From the NCBI GenBank assembly GCA_002082585.1, contig CP020563.1:924001-988000 (forward strand): a stretch of 64,000 nucleotides of DNA, in the 5' to 3' direction. Source of the DNA: Kitasatospora albolonga (lineage in GTDB: Bacteria; Actinomycetota; Actinomycetes; Streptomycetales; Streptomycetaceae). The position numbers and the translations under genes are program-made. Below, piece by piece: positions 63,434-64,000 of the stretch (position 1 is its first letter; each line of letters begins with the position of its first letter). The notes beneath the pieces are model-generated. The model ran no database searches, was not told the origin of the DNA, and worked only from the letters and a program-made list of their open reading frames with translations.

Positions 63434-63469
63434 GAAGGGCCCCGCCGGAACGGATCGGCAGGGCCCTTC
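63434..63469. terminator. Bidirectional terminator between membrane gene and HIT gene
   Basis: GAAGGGCCC and GGGCCCTTC, with inner GCCG/CGGC pairing, form a hairpin 20 bases past the upstream gene and 52 bases past the convergent HIT-family stop. TTCTT follows on the plus strand. Confidence 0.75.
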
Positions 63470-63520
63470 TTCAGGTACGGGACGGTTCGCCCGCCCCTTC
63501 CGGGTGCGTACCCCGTCCGC

Positions 63521-64000
63521 TCAGCCCGTCGGCCAGGCGTCGGCCAGCATCGTGCGGGTGTCGCCCAGCAGCTGCGGCAGCACCTTGGTGTGGCCGATGA
63601 CCGGCATGAAGTTGGTGTCGCCGCCCCAGCGCGGCACCAGGTGCTGGTGCAGGTGGGCGGCGATCCCGGCACCGGCGACCGAGCCCTGGTTCATCCCGAT
63701 GTTGAAGCCGTGCGCCCCGGAGGCGGCGCGCAGGGCCGCCATCGCGCGCTTGGTGAAGTCCGCCAGCTCCGCCGTCTCCGGGCCGTCCAGCTCGGTGTAG
63801 TCGGCCACGTGACGGTAGGGGACGACCATGAGGTGTCCGCCGTTGTACGGGTAGAGGTTCAGCACCGCGTAGACGTGCTCGCCGCGTGCCACCACGAGCC
63901 CGTCCTCGTCGGATTTCGCCGGAATCGAACAGAACGGGCAGCCGTCCTCGGCCCCCGGGCCGCTCGGCTTGTCCTGACCCTGGATGTACGCCATCCGATG
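63521..64000 (-). CDS. HIT-family nucleotide hydrolase/phosphorylase (5' end outside window)
   Basis: A histidine-triad protein acting on dinucleoside polyphosphates or similar nucleotides. The visible part has the zinc-type CPFCSIP near its N-terminus, VYAVLNLYPYNGGHLMVVPYRHV, and the active-site triad HLHQHL followed by VPRWGGDTNFMPV. The ATG at 63994 could be read as a start, but the frame continues as His-Arg to the right edge, and Streptomyces homologues as I remember them have about 30 further residues ending in HRMAYIQG, so the true start probably lies beyond 64000. In S. coelicolor the neighbour beyond would be thrS. Confidence 0.9.
   Translation of the reverse strand, partial: HRMAYIQGQDKPSGPGAEDGCPFCSIPAKSDEDGLVVARGEHVYAVLNLYPYNGGHLMVVPYRHVADYTELDGPETAELADFTKRAMAALRAASGAHGFNIGMNQGSVAGAGIAAHLHQHLVPRWGGDTNFMPVIGHTKVLPQLLGDTRTMLADAWPTG

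Noticed and set aside
63521..63994. HIT-family gene as complete with ATG at 63994
   Set aside because: The frame stays open to the window edge and the preceding two codons (His-Arg) match the internal HRMAYIQ of homologues, so the gene is most likely truncated by the edge.

Overview
The window is a high-GC actinobacterial chromosome segment, almost certainly Streptomyces. BldD, the actinobacterial integration host factor, PyrR with a clustered pyrimidine operon, PimA/PatA/PgsA phosphoinositide-mannoside genes, GTG/TTG starts and very high third-position GC all point that way. From memory, the gene order matches the conserved core of the Streptomyces chromosome around SCO1476-SCO1530 of S. coelicolor. 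No rRNA, tRNA, CRISPR array, insertion sequence or prophage is visible.

Layout. 1-3.3 kb, minus: metK (cut by the left edge), coaBC, rpoZ, gmk, mihF. 3.5-13.6 kb, minus: one pyrimidine operon read pyrR-pyrB-pyrC-membrane gene-carA-carB-pyrD-pyrF, with most downstream junctions overlapping by 4-8 bp and a candidate PyrR RNA site in the leader. 13.7-14.3 kb, plus: bldD with a promoter and a BldD-like box. 14.5-22 kb, minus: nusB, efp, an aminopeptidase P-like gene, a frame-disrupted P-loop gene and the shikimate genes aroQ, aroK-aroB (one open frame), aroC, aroE. 22-28 kb, minus: mltG, ruvX, alaS and two small membrane genes. 28.1-31.9 kb: a STAND ATPase gene (+), rpsD (-) and a DUF2470 gene (+) separated from rpsD by an iron-box-like site. 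32-34 kb, minus: rarA and a VKOR-family gene. 34.2-37.7 kb, plus: a translationally coupled module of ABC-2 ATPase, permease, sensor kinase and response regulator. 37.9-39.9 kb, minus: hisS and a metallo-beta-lactamase-fold hydrolase. 40-42.3 kb, plus: a membrane cyclophilin and a DUF349 gene. 42.4-53.7 kb, minus: relA, a small secreted Cys-rich protein, apt, secF, secD, yajC, ruvB, ruvA, ruvC, yebC. 53.8-59.1 kb, minus: pdxT, pdxS, a LemA-like gene, pimA, patA, pgsA. 59.4-63.4 kb, plus: an EF-G-like GTPase and a membrane protein. 63.5-64 kb, minus: a HIT-family gene cut by the right edge.

Functionally this is mostly housekeeping: UMP synthesis, chorismate synthesis, PLP synthesis, ppGpp signalling, protein secretion (SecDF-YajC), Holliday junction processing (RuvABC), aminoacyl-tRNA synthesis and PIM lipid synthesis. 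Likely accessory pieces are the ABC/two-component module, the STAND gene and the secreted orphan between relA and apt.

The most unusual signal is structural. At several gene 3' ends (response regulator, hisS, relA, LemA-like, patA and possibly rarA) short tandem duplications span the stop codon. The clearest is the patA-pimA junction, where a 27-bp unit carrying a ribosome-binding-like GGAG and a GTGA stop/start is repeated about five times. Other points worth a second look are the iron box between rpsD and DUF2470, the continuous aroK-aroB frame, a 120-residue repetitive tail on RuvC, and an aminopeptidase P homologue lacking canonical metal ligands.
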